DNA from: Bryobacteraceae bacterium
Lineage (GTDB): Bacteria; Acidobacteriota; Terriglobia; Bryobacterales; Bryobacteraceae
NCBI GenBank assembly: GCA_025056455.1
Contig: JANWVY010000001.1
Span: 1,034,013 to 1,098,012 of the forward strand
DNA length: 64,000 nucleotides
Direction of reading: 5' to 3'
Part shown: one piece after another, positions 53,117-63,924 of the stretch
Numbering within the stretch: position 1 is the first letter of the stretch
How the letters are laid out: the number at the start of each line of letters is the position of its first letter
Program-made: the position numbers and the translations under genes
Notes under the pieces: generated by a model
Seen by the model: the letters and a program-made list of their open reading frames with translations, nothing else
Told to the model about the DNA's origin: nothing
The model's database searches: none

Positions 53117-55096
53117 TTAATTGCGGGTCAGCCCCCCGAAATTATCGCGGTTTGGATCGGCTTCAGCCGCATCCTTTGGATCATCAGGGCTGGCCCCAGA
53201 TCCTGAGCCGGCTGCACCGCCACTGTTAATCAAGACCATCGTGCCTTGAATTTGGACGCCGCTCGGATCGATGTTGACAAAGCCCCCGGGTCCCTTCAGG
53301 GTCGCCTGCATACCGGCTTCAATGATCACTTTCATGCCGCCTTTAATGTGTACCTCCACGCCCGCATCGAGTGCGTAGTTTTGGCCCACCTTGATATGGT
53401 AGTTGGATCCTACCTGAAGCGAATACTTCGCGCCAATTTTTTCCTTCTGGTTGGCGCCAACTTGAAGCTCCTTATCGGAACCGATTTTCTCTACCTGGCT
53501 GCCGCCCACAATGAGATGGCGATCGGCTCCCACCCACTCGCGCATGATGTTCTTGGTGCGGTCATCGCGGTCCTTTTCTGAGTGAATGAACAGTTGCTCT
53601 TTGCCTTGGTTGTCGTCGAAGCGGATCTCGTGGAACCCGGCCTTGGCCTTGTATTGATTGGACGACATCCAAGTGCTCGCTGTCTTACAATCCGGGAGCT
53701 TGTAAGGTACTTTCGTCACTTCGTTATAGGCGCGTCCGGTAATGATGGGACGGTCTGGATCGCCCTCTTGAAAGCTCACAATGACCTCCTGACCAACACG
53801 GGGGATCGTCATCCAACCCCAGCTACCGCCCGCCCAGGATTGCGCCACGCGAATCCAACAAGAACTCTTATCATCGAATTTGCCCTCGCGATCCCAGGGA
53901 AACTGAACCTTCACACGGCCATATTTGTCTGGATAGATGTGTTCGCCTGGAGGACCTACAACAATCGCTGACTGAGTACCCTTGATCGTTGGTTTGATGG
54001 CCATGCGCGGCGGCCGGTATTCCACACTTGCAGGAATCGCCTCGTAGGTATTCGTATAGCGGAAGGGCTCTTCCAGCTCGGAGCGGTAGTTGTTTCCTTC
54101 GGCGCGGTGATAGACGTTCAGCAACAGCCAGTCGCCGTTGACCGCTGGATTGAAATGCTCGCTCAAAGTGAATTTGTAGCCGGGCGAAAAGGAGCGAACC
54201 GTACTGCAACCGCGAATCAGCTTTTGGGGCCACTCCTCCATTTCAAGCCAGTCCCGCACGTATTTGCTCATGCCGGGCCCGTTCCAGTTATAGCCCGGAT
54301 AATCGTATTTTTCTGACTGTGCGTACTTACCCGAGGTTTGTTCAAAAGGATGTCGCGCTGACTCTTGCAGCGTGAAGTCGTACTCCTTGAGGTATACCTT
54401 GCCTGCCCGGTAGTTATGCTCGAAGTCCACCGTATGAATAAAATCCTCCGGATGCTCAGGAAAGGCTTGATAAGCAAATTTGACCTGGCTTTGATGGGGC
54501 ATCATTTTGATGCTCGCCTTGCTATCGGTCAGGACCATGGTGTGGGAATCTTCAGTGTGCTCCCAGTAGTAATAAATCCCCTCTTCCTCCATTAGGCGGC
54601 TGACAAAATTGAAGTCGGTCTCGCGGTACTGAACGCAAAAGTCGCGTTTTTTATAGCTTTTTGTAAGACCGAACTTAAACTTGGCCTCTTGGTGTTCCTT
54701 GAAAACAATCTCTAAGATCTCTGGCGTAGTCTTTTTTTGAAAATGACGGCAGTTGGTGCGCTGGGTAAGAAACCACAGCCAGGGAACCATCTCCAGCTGA
54801 TAAGTGGTCAATCCCATGTCCAGCTCAAGTTGCCGGGCTCCCCGGCACAGCCCGTGAATATGCCGGTACTTGGTCCGGTCGTCGGGTAGCTGAATGTAGA
54901 GCGTAACTGGTTTTCGCATCAACGACTCGATGTCGAGCGTTTTGCTCAGAGCGACCATGTGCAAGTGAAACTCATAAGGCTGCGAAATAGACTCTTTGCC
55001 GTCAAAACGTTCCAGCAAGAGCACGTCTTTGCCCAACGGCGTCTTGACCTTAATGGGTCGATTTTCTTGTGTTGGTGTACTGGCTCCTCCCGCCAT
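53117..55096 (-). CDS. vgrG: Type VI secretion spike protein VgrG (TssI)
   Basis: A 659-aa protein. ATG 55096 has GGGAGGAG 8 nt upstream; an open frame continues 17 codons upstream. N-terminal gp27-like part (about 1-300, with TYQLEMVPWLWFLTQRTNCRHFQ and YRETDFNFVSRLMEEEGIYYYWEH), the gp5 OB fold (GRVKVQFPWDREG and SCWIRVAQSWAGGSWGWMTIPRVGQEVIV) and a C-terminal beta-helix with VG-spaced short repeats ending in NIDPSGVQIQG and a Gly/Ser-rich tail. No toxic domain fused; no effector gene follows before mutS2. Confidence 0.95.
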   Translation of the reverse strand: MAGGASTPTQENRPIKVKTPLGKDVLLLERFDGKESISQPYEFHLHMVALSKTLDIESLMRKPVTLYIQLPDDRTKYRHIHGLCRGARQLELDMGLTTYQLEMVPWLWFLTQRTNCRHFQKKTTPEILEIVFKEHQEAKFKFGLTKSYKKRDFCVQYRETDFNFVSRLMEEEGIYYYWEHTEDSHTMVLTDSKASIKMMPHQSQVKFAYQAFPEHPEDFIHTVDFEHNYRAGKVYLKEYDFTLQESARHPFEQTSGKYAQSEKYDYPGYNWNGPGMSKYVRDWLEMEEWPQKLIRGCSTVRSFSPGYKFTLSEHFNPAVNGDWLLLNVYHRAEGNNYRSELEEPFRYTNTYEAIPASVEYRPPRMAIKPTIKGTQSAIVVGPPGEHIYPDKYGRVKVQFPWDREGKFDDKSSCWIRVAQSWAGGSWGWMTIPRVGQEVIVSFQEGDPDRPIITGRAYNEVTKVPYKLPDCKTASTWMSSNQYKAKAGFHEIRFDDNQGKEQLFIHSEKDRDDRTKNIMREWVGADRHLIVGGSQVEKIGSDKELQVGANQKEKIGAKYSLQVGSNYHIKVGQNYALDAGVEVHIKGGMKVIIEAGMQATLKGPGGFVNIDPSGVQIQGTMVLINSGGAAGSGSGASPDDPKDAAEADPNRDNFGGLTRN

Positions 55097-55191
55097 TGCG
55101 AATCTCCTCCCGGTGTTGATTGGTTTCGGCGGCCTGGGATCCGGCAAGCGGGGGCAAATTCCGGATTGCGGCGCGCCTGTTTGTTTTCGTT

Positions 55192-57831
55192 TTAGGCATA
55201 AACAAATTTCCCGTCTCCTCCGACCGAGACGTGAAGGGCAGTGAGTGTTCCACCCTCCGCCATGGTGCTGAGTATGCGCCGTGAAACATCGGGCAACAAG
55301 GTGTTTGTCAAGATGTTGTCGACATTGCGAGCGCCGCTTTCGACCTCTGTACAGCGCGAGGCGATTTCATCCACCAGCTCGGGAGCCCAGCTGAGTTGAA
55401 TCTTATGGTTCTCCTGCATGCGTTTTTGGATCTTGCCGAGCTTGAGGCGAATGATGTTCTTGAGAGCCTCATCCCGCACCGGATAGTAGGGGATAATGAC
55501 AAGCCTGCCCAGAAAGGCCGGCTTGAAGATTTTGTCTAGCTCCGGTTTCAGCGCCTTCACAATTGCTTCGGGAGAGGGAGCGGTCTCTGGATCCGCGACG
55601 AGTTTCATGAGAGTGTCGGTGCCGGCGTTGGACGTGAGGATAATGATCGTGTTCTTGAAATCGATTTCACGGCCTTCGCCATCCTCCATCACGCCTTTGT
55701 CAAAAACCTGGAAGAAAAGTTCCAGCACGTCAGGGTGCGCCTTTTCGACTTCATCGAGTAGCACCACGGAATAGGGCCGGCGCCGCACAGCCTCGGTTAG
55801 GACACCGCCCTCCCCATAGCCGACATAGCCCGGGGGCGAGCCCTTGAGGGTGGAAACCGTATGCGCTTCCTGAAACTCCGACATGTTGATGGTGATCACG
55901 TTGTGCTCGCCACCGTACAACATGGCCGCAAGCGTGAGCGCGGTCTCGGTCTTTCCGACGCCGCTCGGTCCCACCAAGAGAAATGTGCCGATGGGCTTGT
56001 TCGGATCCTCCAAGCGGGCCCGCGAGGTGCGGATTCGCTGGCTGATGGCGTGCAGAGCATGGTCTTGTCCGATGACCCGTGCGCCTAGGTGTTTCTCGAG
56101 TTCCAGGATGGTTTGGACTTCATCGCGCAGCATGTTTCCAACTGGGATGCCGGTCCAAGAAGAAATGATCTCACCGACAACATGCGCATCCACGGCTACT
56201 CGCATCAGGGGCGTCTCGCCCTGGATTTCCGCCAGTTGCGCCTCGAGTTCTTTTAACTGGGCACGCAGCTGCTCGGGGCTGGCCGGCTGTGCGCCATCTG
56301 CCGGCGGAGTCTGGGGATCTTCAAGCCTGGCGCGAAGATCGCGGATTTTGCTAACCAGATCCTTCTCTTTGGCAAAGCGCTCCTCGAGGGCCTTGAGCTG
56401 CTCTTCGGCTTGCGCTTTTTGCTTCGCAATTTCGGCTAAGCGCTCAGAGTGATCGACGCCCACGTTTTCCTCCCGCCGCAAGACGCGCTCCTGCACGGTG
56501 AGGTCGTCGATCTGGCGATGAAGAGCCTCAAGCTGCGGGGGAATGGCGTTTTGTCCAAGCGCCACGCGAGCACAGGCGGTGTCCAGCACGCTGACGGCTT
56601 TATCCGGCAACTGGCGCCCAGTGAGATAACGGTGCGACAGCCGCACGGCCGCATTCACCCCTTCATCGAGGATTCGCACCTTATGATGCTTCTCGAGATT
56701 GGCCACAATTCCGCGCAACATCGTGCGGCAGACGGCCTCATCCGGTTCTTCCACCTTCACGACTTGAAAACGGCGCGCCAGGGCTGCGTCCTTTTCGAAA
56801 TATTTTTTGTATTCCGACCAGGTTGTAGCCGCGATCGTTCTCAATTCTCCGCGCGCAAGCGCTGGTTTGAGAATGTTGGCGGCGTCTTGCTGGCCGGCCT
56901 GGCCTCCTGCGCCAATCATCTGGTGCGCCTCATCGATAAACAGAATGATGGGGGTGGGCGAGGACTTGACTTCTTCCACTAGGTTCTTGAGCCGGTTTTC
57001 GAATTCGCCTTTGACACCAGCGCCCGCTTGCAACAGGGCCAAATCCAGGGCGCGCAATTCGACATTTCGCAGCGGCGGAGGTACGTCACCTTGCACAATC
57101 CGCTGAGCGAATCCCTCCACAACCGCTGTCTTTCCTACGCCCGCTTCGCCCGTCAGAATGGGGTTATTCTGCCGGCGGCGCATGAGAATATCGATCACCT
57201 GCCGGATTTCCTTGTCCCGGCCGAGAACGGGATCCATTTTTCCTTGACGGGCGTTTTCGGTGAGGTTAATCGTGTACTGGTCCAGATTCGGCGTCTTTCC
57301 GCTAACGGCGCGGCGCTTGCCGTCCTGGGTTTCCCCCGCGGCCGCGATGATGGTATCTTCTTGCGAGCCCGCGGTGACCGCGAGAATATCCTTGCGTAAG
57401 GCCTCAACGGGTATTTTTTGAAGCTCCCGGCTAAATTCGCGGGTCATTCGCGCGAGCTCCTCATTCGTTAACAGAGCCAGCAGCGTAAAGCCGCTTCGTA
57501 CCTGATGCGCGCCATAATCGATCGAGCCGACTGTCCAAGCTTCGGTCAGCATACGGAGGATGCTCGGGCTAATGGCGGGCGTTCGGGCATTACCTGTCTT
57601 GAGCTTGTCGAGGCTGCGCGACAGTTCCGAAGTCAACCGGGAAGAGTCCACGCCATACTGGTGGAGGATTTTCGCGACATCTGAGTCCTGATAGTCGAGC
57701 AGCTTGAGCAGGTAATGCTCGATCTCAATATCGTAATGCGTGCGCGACAAACACAGCCCCGCAGCTCCTTCTAGAGCATTTCGCGTGACGTCGTTTAACT
57801 TCCCGATCAGTGATTTCAGATTGACGCCCAT
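55192..57831 (-). CDS. tssH: Type VI secretion sheath-recycling ATPase TssH (ClpV)
   Basis: An 879-aa AAA+ unfoldase. ATG 57831 follows AAGGAAA and begins the ClpV N-domain ([39 protein letters not shown]). Walker [11 protein letters not shown] near 224 and [10 protein letters not shown] near 619; Walker B pairs [14 protein letters not shown] and [13 protein letters not shown]. The middle domain is shorter than ClpB. It disassembles contracted TssBC sheath. 58 bp after tssG. Confidence 0.96.
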   Translation of the reverse strand: MGVNLKSLIGKLNDVTRNALEGAAGLCLSRTHYDIEIEHYLLKLLDYQDSDVAKILHQYGVDSSRLTSELSRSLDKLKTGNARTPAISPSILRMLTEAWTVGSIDYGAHQVRSGFTLLALLTNEELARMTREFSRELQKIPVEALRKDILAVTAGSQEDTIIAAAGETQDGKRRAVSGKTPNLDQYTINLTENARQGKMDPVLGRDKEIRQVIDILMRRRQNNPILTGEAGVGKTAVVEGFAQRIVQGDVPPPLRNVELRALDLALLQAGAGVKGEFENRLKNLVEEVKSSPTPIILFIDEAHQMIGAGGQAGQQDAANILKPALARGELRTIAATTWSEYKKYFEKDAALARRFQVVKVEEPDEAVCRTMLRGIVANLEKHHKVRILDEGVNAAVRLSHRYLTGRQLPDKAVSVLDTACARVALGQNAIPPQLEALHRQIDDLTVQERVLRREENVGVDHSERLAEIAKQKAQAEEQLKALEERFAKEKDLVSKIRDLRARLEDPQTPPADGAQPASPEQLRAQLKELEAQLAEIQGETPLMRVAVDAHVVGEIISSWTGIPVGNMLRDEVQTILELEKHLGARVIGQDHALHAISQRIRTSRARLEDPNKPIGTFLLVGPSGVGKTETALTLAAMLYGGEHNVITINMSEFQEAHTVSTLKGSPPGYVGYGEGGVLTEAVRRRPYSVVLLDEVEKAHPDVLELFFQVFDKGVMEDGEGREIDFKNTIIILTSNAGTDTLMKLVADPETAPSPEAIVKALKPELDKIFKPAFLGRLVIIPYYPVRDEALKNIIRLKLGKIQKRMQENHKIQLSWAPELVDEIASRCTEVESGARNVDNILTNTLLPDVSRRILSTMAEGGTLTALHVSVGGDGKFVYA

Positions 57832-57889
57832 GTGATTTCCTTTCTCACTCCCAGACTTGAGCTTTCTTTGTGATTTCTCGCTGTACTCC

Positions 57890-58930
57890 TCAGCTAATCG
57901 CCAACAGAGTGTCCTCTGGATCGCGCCCAAGAGGTGCATTCCGAATCCAGGTCACCCACCCCAACTGCGGTCCAGCCTCGCCGCCCGCTCCGAGCTCGCA
58001 AGGAGGAACTTCCTCGCGTCGGAGAACCAGCTGGGCTTGGAAGGCTAGCTCGCCATTGGAGAAAAACTGTGTCAACGCCTTTAACGGCCGGAAGGCAGAG
58101 CCGTTGGGCAAAAACTCTAAATACTGGGCCAGCGTCAGAGGGCCCAACCGGATCCTGACTCCTGATTGGGGGTCATAGACCTCATCGCCGACAATTACGC
58201 CCACACCGAGCTGTTCCGAATAGCTGTCGCCACGGAGAAACTGGCACTGCGATTTTCTTTCCAGCGGAAACCACGCCCCGTAAAATTGTTCGACTTGGAC
58301 CGGTACATCGAAAAAGTCGCTGAGCAGTTGTTCCAACGCGAGGGCAGAACGGGGAAGAAGCGAGAGCAACCCAGTGTAGTAAAGCAGAGCCTCGTCTCTC
58401 ACCTCTAGGCGCCCGGAAAGCCCTCTCGTCCCGATGCCGATTAGATCCATGAGATACTGCGACATGCGGTCGCGCTCGCCACGCTCATAGCAAACGTAAA
58501 ACCGGTACTTCTCCCAGGCGCGATAAAACAAAGATATGATCCGGTGATTGAATATATCGAGGAAAGCCGCCAAAGCGGTATCTTTGGCGCGCAATCGCTG
58601 CAAAATATATTCGGTATAGTACAGCGGCAGAGCGCCCAGCGGCCCATAGAGACCCATGAAGTTCACCCGGATTTGAACCGGCCGGTCGCCCTCTTCCCAA
58701 ACCAGCTCTTGAATTTCGCTCGCGGGGAAGGCGAGGGAGGCATGTGCGCCAAAGCGGGCGACCTCCCGGCTGGGAGGATGGAAGCGCCCCACCAGTTCGC
58801 GCCGACCCAGCATGCGCTGGAGTAACCGCACCAGTTGGAAAAACGAAAACGTCCAAGGCTCACTTTGGATCGCGTAGCGCAAAGGAACGAGGGCTACAAC
58901 AGGATCCGCTGTCCGGCTCTCGGAAGCCAT
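57890..58930 (-). CDS. tssG: Type VI secretion baseplate protein TssG
   Basis: A 346-aa baseplate wedge protein. Conserved PWTFSFFQLVRLLQRML, RFGAHASLAFPASEIQEL, YGPLGALPLYYTEYIL and FLDIFNHRIISLFYRAWEKYR. ATG 58930 is chosen (GGGGGTG upstream, 37-bp overlap with tssF); an earlier ATG at 58969 is possible. It joins TssF in a 2:1 complex. Confidence 0.93.
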   Translation of the reverse strand: MASESRTADPVVALVPLRYAIQSEPWTFSFFQLVRLLQRMLGRRELVGRFHPPSREVARFGAHASLAFPASEIQELVWEEGDRPVQIRVNFMGLYGPLGALPLYYTEYILQRLRAKDTALAAFLDIFNHRIISLFYRAWEKYRFYVCYERGERDRMSQYLMDLIGIGTRGLSGRLEVRDEALLYYTGLLSLLPRSALALEQLLSDFFDVPVQVEQFYGAWFPLERKSQCQFLRGDSYSEQLGVGVIVGDEVYDPQSGVRIRLGPLTLAQYLEFLPNGSAFRPLKALTQFFSNGELAFQAQLVLRREEVPPCELGAGGEAGPQLGWVTWIRNAPLGRDPEDTLLAIS

Positions 58931-60729
58931 TCGCGAAGCACCCCCTTTCTTTGCTTGGTGCGCGCGCACAGCTGGCTGAAGCTGTTGAGCGTCGTATAGA
59001 GCCCTAAAAAATACTCCAAGACACTGGCAAAGAGAAATACGCCGCCCCCAACAAACTGCTCCTCGTCAAATTCGATTTCCGCGCGGAGCCCTCGTGCAAA
59101 ACTGATGCCGTGTTCCGAAATCACGCGGGCGAATTGCCGGCTAGAGCGGACGCTCACGATGCCATCAATCTGCTTTGCGGCGTACACGGAATCGGTGAAA
59201 TTGTACAGCCGGAGAATTTCTTGCAGCGCCTCCTTGCCCTCCTCGACCAGCGAGAGGTAATTGAGGGAAAGATGCGAGATTAAGCGCCACAACATGGCTT
59301 TCCCCACAGGCGGCCGGTAGGGAGCAGTGGGCCGCCGCAAGCAGATGACCTTTTGAACGGGTACTCCCAGCTCGAGCGTAAAATCCCCTGCCTCGTTGCC
59401 GAAGGGAAGCCGGGAAGGGAGGTCGCGGTTGGTGCAGAGCGCTTTTACTGTCAGGGTGTCGACGCCGGGATGAATCACACTTTGAGAGAGATCCACCATG
59501 GACAAGTAGTAGTCAGTGCCCTGGTCGTCTTTGCGCATGGAAGCGCGCCGGTTGACGATCCAAAAGGCCTGCTTTTTATCCCGGAAGGAAGCGTGACGAA
59601 ACGAATAAAAAGGCTCAAACGACTTGGATTCGCGCGAGACCGGATCAATATGCAAAACTTCCTCCACCGAATACAGCTCCGTCGTGGACAACCGCCGGAT
59701 ATCGGGGATGATCAAGTATTCATACTTTCGCTGGTCCACGAGGATGGGCTCGCACGTTTGGGGGAAGATATTGATCACGGGTGTACACCCCAGACGGAAC
59801 GTCCGGGCATTCATCCCCAGTTCGAGTTCTTGTTTACGATCCTCGCGCTCGAAGGGCGAGATTAACAGAATCAGTTCGGCTTGATCTTGAAAGCCTTGCC
59901 AGGCGGCCTGAAGATCGTTCAACTCAATAAAAAAGAATTTTTCCGGCAAACAGAAATACTCTTGCAGCAGCCGGTAAGCCAGCAGCGAGCGTCTGGGATA
60001 GGGCAGCAAACCTTCGTCCTCGCGAAATCCGACGCCGCGCAGCGCCTGGGGCGGCAACATTGCAGGCTTGCGACGCGAGTTTAGTGGGTCGCGGATAAGA
60101 ATCTGTGTGCAATTATTGAGGATCAGCTCGTAGATGGTGTGCACCACCTTGCTTTCCCCGTGCAGGTAGAAACGCAGGGAATCAATCGCGAGCCGCTCCA
60201 GCGAAACATCTTTAAACCCCTGAATGACAAGGCGGAAAGCGCCCACCGCTTCCACCGCGCGAATAGGCGGGTTGAGCCGGTCTGGGGGCACATACTGCGC
60301 CTCGGTGATCTCCACCGGCCACAGTTTGGTGTCATAGCAGGTTTGGAATTTGCAGGGATCTCCGCCCACCGGCCGCGATAGAAGCATAGTTCCCCGCGGG
60401 ACCTGTGACATGACGGTCGCGCGGCCGGGCGTGGGGTCGACAACCAGCTCCACTATAGACATGGAAGGGATCGTACGGACATAGTGCGGATAGACGATGC
60501 TCAGTAACGCCTCGGTGAACTCGGGGAACTCGTCTTCAATTTTGAGGTGGACCCGGGCCGCCAGAAAGGCAAAGGCCTCAACTAGACGCTCCACATGGGG
60601 ATCGTCGCATTTGTCAGCCTCCAACAACAGGCGCGAAGCGATCTTCGGGTAGCGCTCGGCGAACTCCGCCCCCATTTGGCGGATGAAATTCAGTTCGCGC
60701 TCATAAAACAACAGGAGATCATCCCGCAC
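58894..60729 (-). CDS. tssF: Type VI secretion baseplate protein TssF
   Basis: A 611-aa baseplate wedge protein of normal length. Start pattern LLLFYERELNFIRQMGAEFAERYPKIASRLLLEADKCDDPHVERLVEAFAFLAARVHLKIEDEFPEFTEALLSIVYPHY is diagnostic for the family; YFCLPEKFFFIELND and GPVGKAMLWRLISHLSLN-like segments follow. GTG start with GGGAG 6 nt upstream, overlapping tssE by 11 bp. Confidence 0.96.
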   Translation of the reverse strand: MRDDLLLFYERELNFIRQMGAEFAERYPKIASRLLLEADKCDDPHVERLVEAFAFLAARVHLKIEDEFPEFTEALLSIVYPHYVRTIPSMSIVELVVDPTPGRATVMSQVPRGTMLLSRPVGGDPCKFQTCYDTKLWPVEITEAQYVPPDRLNPPIRAVEAVGAFRLVIQGFKDVSLERLAIDSLRFYLHGESKVVHTIYELILNNCTQILIRDPLNSRRKPAMLPPQALRGVGFREDEGLLPYPRRSLLAYRLLQEYFCLPEKFFFIELNDLQAAWQGFQDQAELILLISPFEREDRKQELELGMNARTFRLGCTPVINIFPQTCEPILVDQRKYEYLIIPDIRRLSTTELYSVEEVLHIDPVSRESKSFEPFYSFRHASFRDKKQAFWIVNRRASMRKDDQGTDYYLSMVDLSQSVIHPGVDTLTVKALCTNRDLPSRLPFGNEAGDFTLELGVPVQKVICLRRPTAPYRPPVGKAMLWRLISHLSLNYLSLVEEGKEALQEILRLYNFTDSVYAAKQIDGIVSVRSSRQFARVISEHGISFARGLRAEIEFDEEQFVGGGVFLFASVLEYFLGLYTTLNSFSQLCARTKQRKGVLREWLPRAGQRILL

Positions 60730-61219
60730 TGGCGTCTCCCTTCACTTCGTACTCTCCGGAGGGAATGTCAAGAACCGTGTCGAAGGTTATATGCTCGGGA
60801 GCTGGATCCATTTTCAGGAAGGCATCGATTTGAAAGCGTAAAGACTTGGTAATCTCTAGATCGGATTCAAGTAAGCGTACCTGTACGCCAGTTAACCGCG
60901 GCTCAAACATGGTGATCGCGAGCTCCAACTGGCGGAGCAGCTTATTGCGGTCTCGAACCGTGCTGAAGCTTAAATTTGTGAAGTCAGGAAGCCCGTAGTT
61001 GATCACGGATCGAAACACTTCCGGCATTTCGTTCGGCGGAGGGATGTCGTGGTTGGCGCGGGTATTGAACAGCCATTCCAGGTCCCTTCGCAGCGCGGCC
61101 TTCAACAGCCGGATGGATTGTGCCCGGGTCATGCCCGGCTCGGATCTCGTTTTTGGGTCCAGATCCGTCAGGCGGTCAATGAGCGGAAGCGTGACCAGTT
61201 GTTCGTTTTCGCGCGGCAT
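60719..61219 (-). CDS. tssE: Type VI secretion baseplate protein TssE
   Basis: A 166-aa gp25-like protein. SIRLLKAALRRDLEWLFNTR contains the usual RDLExLLNTR-type motif, then INYGLPDFTNLSFSTVRDRNKLLRQLELAITMFEPRLTGVQVRL. ATG 61219 is used because upstream frame lies in the tssA end. It is a baseplate component in contact with the sheath start. Confidence 0.94.
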   Translation of the reverse strand: MPRENEQLVTLPLIDRLTDLDPKTRSEPGMTRAQSIRLLKAALRRDLEWLFNTRANHDIPPPNEMPEVFRSVINYGLPDFTNLSFSTVRDRNKLLRQLELAITMFEPRLTGVQVRLLESDLEITKSLRFQIDAFLKMDPAPEHITFDTVLDIPSGEYEVKGDASAG

Positions 61220-61226
61220 CCCCGTT

Positions 61227-63089
61227 CTACCTCTGCACCTGGAACGCCTGGACGGGATCAAGGCGGCAAATACTGCGGTAGATTTCCTGCTTGCGAGCTT
61301 GCTCTTGTTCACCGTCCAGGCATCGATAGAGCAAAGACAAGGCATGGGCCACCATGTCAGCAGCCTCCCATTCTTCCAGTCTCCGCCGGTCGATTTCTGC
61401 TGCCAGTTCTTCTAAAATGGGCTTGGCGATGGCGGTTTGCCCGAGCGACAAACAAATCTGAGCGAGTTGCAGCTTGCGGTTAAACTTCGCCCGGCCACTG
61501 CGCTCTTGATTCATCTCTCGTACCAGGATCTCGATGGCCTGAATCCCGTGGCCGTGTTGAACCGCTTCCTGGGCCAGTTGGAAGGCGTCGGGTGGGGCGT
61601 CCGGCTGCTCGGCGTCAGAGGCCGCCTCTGGCTCGTCCTCGGGGTAGTAGCGAGAGTAGTCGATGACCGGCTGCGGAGTTGATTCAGTTTGCGAGGCTGG
61701 AGCGGGTGGCAAGACATTCTGCTGAATCCAATCTCGGGTTTCCGCATTCGCCACTGGCGTGTCATCCATGAGGGTCATACCGAGAAGGTCCGGCAGGTCC
61801 GCGAGTAAGGCTTTGAGTTCGGATTTGATGGCGCTGGCCGGAGCTGAATAGCCAAGGTTTTCGAGCGCCGTCACGACATAGCGTTGAAGATCCAGCCAGC
61901 CCCGCCCAGCAGGAGTGGCCATCACTTGTTCGCCTTCCCGGAGAACATCTTCATAGGCGCCTTCGAGCAAGTATTTCTTTAGAGTGGTTCGGACCTCGGT
62001 CGAGGGCGGCTCAAGCAACGACGCATCCGGCGCCGTACCGCCACTGGCGCGAAGTTCGCCCCAGCGATAACCTCGTAGCATCAGATAGGGCGCTGGATTG
62101 CCTGTGTCCAATCCTCTCAGAAAATCTGCGATCGCCGCCAGCCGGTCGCCAATCTCGTCCACATCGGCAGGCTCAATCCCAGATAAGTTTTTGCGCCTCT
62201 TTTTGACGGGCCGGGACGCGGCTTCGGCAGATCCGGTATCGCTAGTTTCCGCAGCAGACGCTTCCTGAGTCTCGTACTGCGGCTCGGAATCCTCCGCCGC
62301 AGGAGCCTCCTGTTCATCGGGCTCGCTTTTCCGTTTTTCTTCTAGCAGCGTCTCCGCCGCGATTTGAAGCTGCTGGATGATGGTTGTGAGTCCAGCAAAG
62401 GAGGGAGGCTCATCCTGAAATTTTTCGCTGCAAATGGCGTTGAGCTCGCTGATTAACGTCTGGATCTCATTCAATTCGTTTACGAGCTCGATGATGTGTT
62501 GCTTGGGGGTCTTGTCTAAGCCCGCGCGGAAGGCCTCGCCGGTGACCTTCCCTTCCCTTTCTTGCTCCTCCCACTTGGCCCGGCGCTCCTCAACACCTGG
62601 ACCGTAGTCATCATCAGCAGGCTTAAAGCCGACTAGTTGCGACTCCTGATATTGGTAGTAGTTGTGGGGGGCCTTGGTGAGCGGCGCGCTTTTCAGCGCG
62701 TTCTCGAGATACTTTCCTCCAAGCCAGTCCAGCGGGGCGAGACGCATTCCCGCATCTCCCTCTTCGAGCGCTGGGTAGAGCGTGTCCCAATAATTTTCAA
62801 GATAGTCTTTAATGAGGATCAAGCCATCTTTTAGGCCGCTGATGCCTCGCAAGACGATGTAGGCTTCTGTCAGCCAGACAGCGAGTTGGAGGTCTTTGGT
62901 TTTCTTGGTGAGGAGATCTTCGGCAAGCTTGACCACCGCTTTCCAGTCCGGCGGAATGGTTCCCGAAAGTGGATCTTCTTTGGTTTTCCGAAGATCGGCG
63001 ACTTTGTCGTAGTTTGGATCGTAGCGGGCGTTCTGTCCGCTTGGGTTGGACTCAGAAATTGGTTTAAGTAGGTCTTCACGAAGCGCCAT
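61227..63089 (-). CDS. tssA: Type VI secretion protein TssA (ImpA N-domain, VasJ/EvfE-like C-domain)
   Basis: A 620-aa protein. N-terminal ImpA domain (REDLLKPISESNPSGQNARYDPNYDKVADLRKTKEDPL, then DLQLAVWLTEAYIVLRGISGLKDGL and WDTLYPALEEGDAGMRLAPLDWL). A low-complexity Glu/Ser/Ala-rich linker at about 250-300, then a C-terminal TPR-like domain (FQLAQEAVQHGHGIQAIEILVREM). It caps and stabilises sheath growth. Confidence 0.92.
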   Translation of the reverse strand: MALREDLLKPISESNPSGQNARYDPNYDKVADLRKTKEDPLSGTIPPDWKAVVKLAEDLLTKKTKDLQLAVWLTEAYIVLRGISGLKDGLILIKDYLENYWDTLYPALEEGDAGMRLAPLDWLGGKYLENALKSAPLTKAPHNYYQYQESQLVGFKPADDDYGPGVEERRAKWEEQEREGKVTGEAFRAGLDKTPKQHIIELVNELNEIQTLISELNAICSEKFQDEPPSFAGLTTIIQQLQIAAETLLEEKRKSEPDEQEAPAAEDSEPQYETQEASAAETSDTGSAEAASRPVKKRRKNLSGIEPADVDEIGDRLAAIADFLRGLDTGNPAPYLMLRGYRWGELRASGGTAPDASLLEPPSTEVRTTLKKYLLEGAYEDVLREGEQVMATPAGRGWLDLQRYVVTALENLGYSAPASAIKSELKALLADLPDLLGMTLMDDTPVANAETRDWIQQNVLPPAPASQTESTPQPVIDYSRYYPEDEPEAASDAEQPDAPPDAFQLAQEAVQHGHGIQAIEILVREMNQERSGRAKFNRKLQLAQICLSLGQTAIAKPILEELAAEIDRRRLEEWEAADMVAHALSLLYRCLDGEQEQARKQEIYRSICRLDPVQAFQVQR

Positions 63090-63137
63090 GGCAGCATCCG
63101 AGCGCGAGATCGAAATCGATTATGTCAATTTTCGGCC

Positions 63138-63875
63138 TTAAGGATGGGCAGCCGGTTCTTCAGAAGCCTGTGCCGGCGGGGGATCGAACTCCAGGGTGCG
63201 AATCTCCAGAAGCGGAAACTCTTCTCCATCTACCAGGAACATTTTTTGTCCATAAGGGATCTCCTGCCCGTCTTCCACCTCCCAAACCGTCATGCGGCCC
63301 AATCGGACGCGGTCATCAGGGTGCTTGAAAGTAAAAGGATAAAGCACTGGGGTATAACACTCGCCGAGTTCCGCCTGCTTAAAGGCTGGCCCCGTTTGCA
63401 CAATGACCCTCGCCCAGAATTGATCGCGGAGGCGCTTGGGAGCCTGCGCCTCGATCCGCTCAACGTGCTGCAAAGGGATCCAGAGGTATGCGCCTGCCGA
63501 GTAGATCTCTAGCCGAGGGCCAATTCTCGGGTCAGCGTCGCGAAAGTCTTCGAAGCGCTGACCATTGAGAGTCCCCCGAATGGGTACCGCAGGGGAAGGG
63601 GCCTGCGGAAACTCCTTCTTCTCGAACACTTCGTTCCGCGTGCGCTCGGAATTCATCAGAGCTTCCAGAAGTAGAGCTCCCATCCCAGCGTTTTGACTCT
63701 CCCTTGCTAGCAGCTCAAGATGTTTCCGCGCGCGTTCAAAATCGCCTGTAAAGCAGAGAAGCTCGAAAAGAAAAGTGCGGCGCCAAGTGTCGGTAGGATG
63801 CTCTCGCAACTCTACACTTAGCGCCTGCACGGCTTCGTTCAACTTCCCGGCTTGGAAAAGTTCCCGGGGTGACAT
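63138..63875 (-). CDS. tagJ: Type VI secretion accessory protein TagJ (ImpE family)
   Basis: A 245-aa protein. ATG 63875 begins SPRELFQAGKLNEAVQALSVELREHPTDTWRRTFLFELLCFTGDFERARKHLELLA, the ImpE TPR-like part; the C-terminal half (RFEDFRDADPRIGPRLEIYSAGAYLWIPLQHVERIE) is a beta-rich family part. In Pseudomonas it binds the N-terminal helix of the sheath protein TssB. Starts 49 bp after the partial gene to the right. Confidence 0.92.
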   Translation of the reverse strand: MSPRELFQAGKLNEAVQALSVELREHPTDTWRRTFLFELLCFTGDFERARKHLELLARESQNAGMGALLLEALMNSERTRNEVFEKKEFPQAPSPAVPIRGTLNGQRFEDFRDADPRIGPRLEIYSAGAYLWIPLQHVERIEAQAPKRLRDQFWARVIVQTGPAFKQAELGECYTPVLYPFTFKHPDDRVRLGRMTVWEVEDGQEIPYGQKMFLVDGEEFPLLEIRTLEFDPPPAQASEEPAAHP

Positions 63876-63924
63876 GGAAGGCTGCACTCTGCAATCGGAT
63901 TTGTTGTGTTCTTTCCCACCTGGC

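Noticed and set aside
53270..53560. Short periodic repeats
   Set aside because: They encode the VG-spaced beta-helix turns of VgrG; no CRISPR-like repeat/spacer structure.
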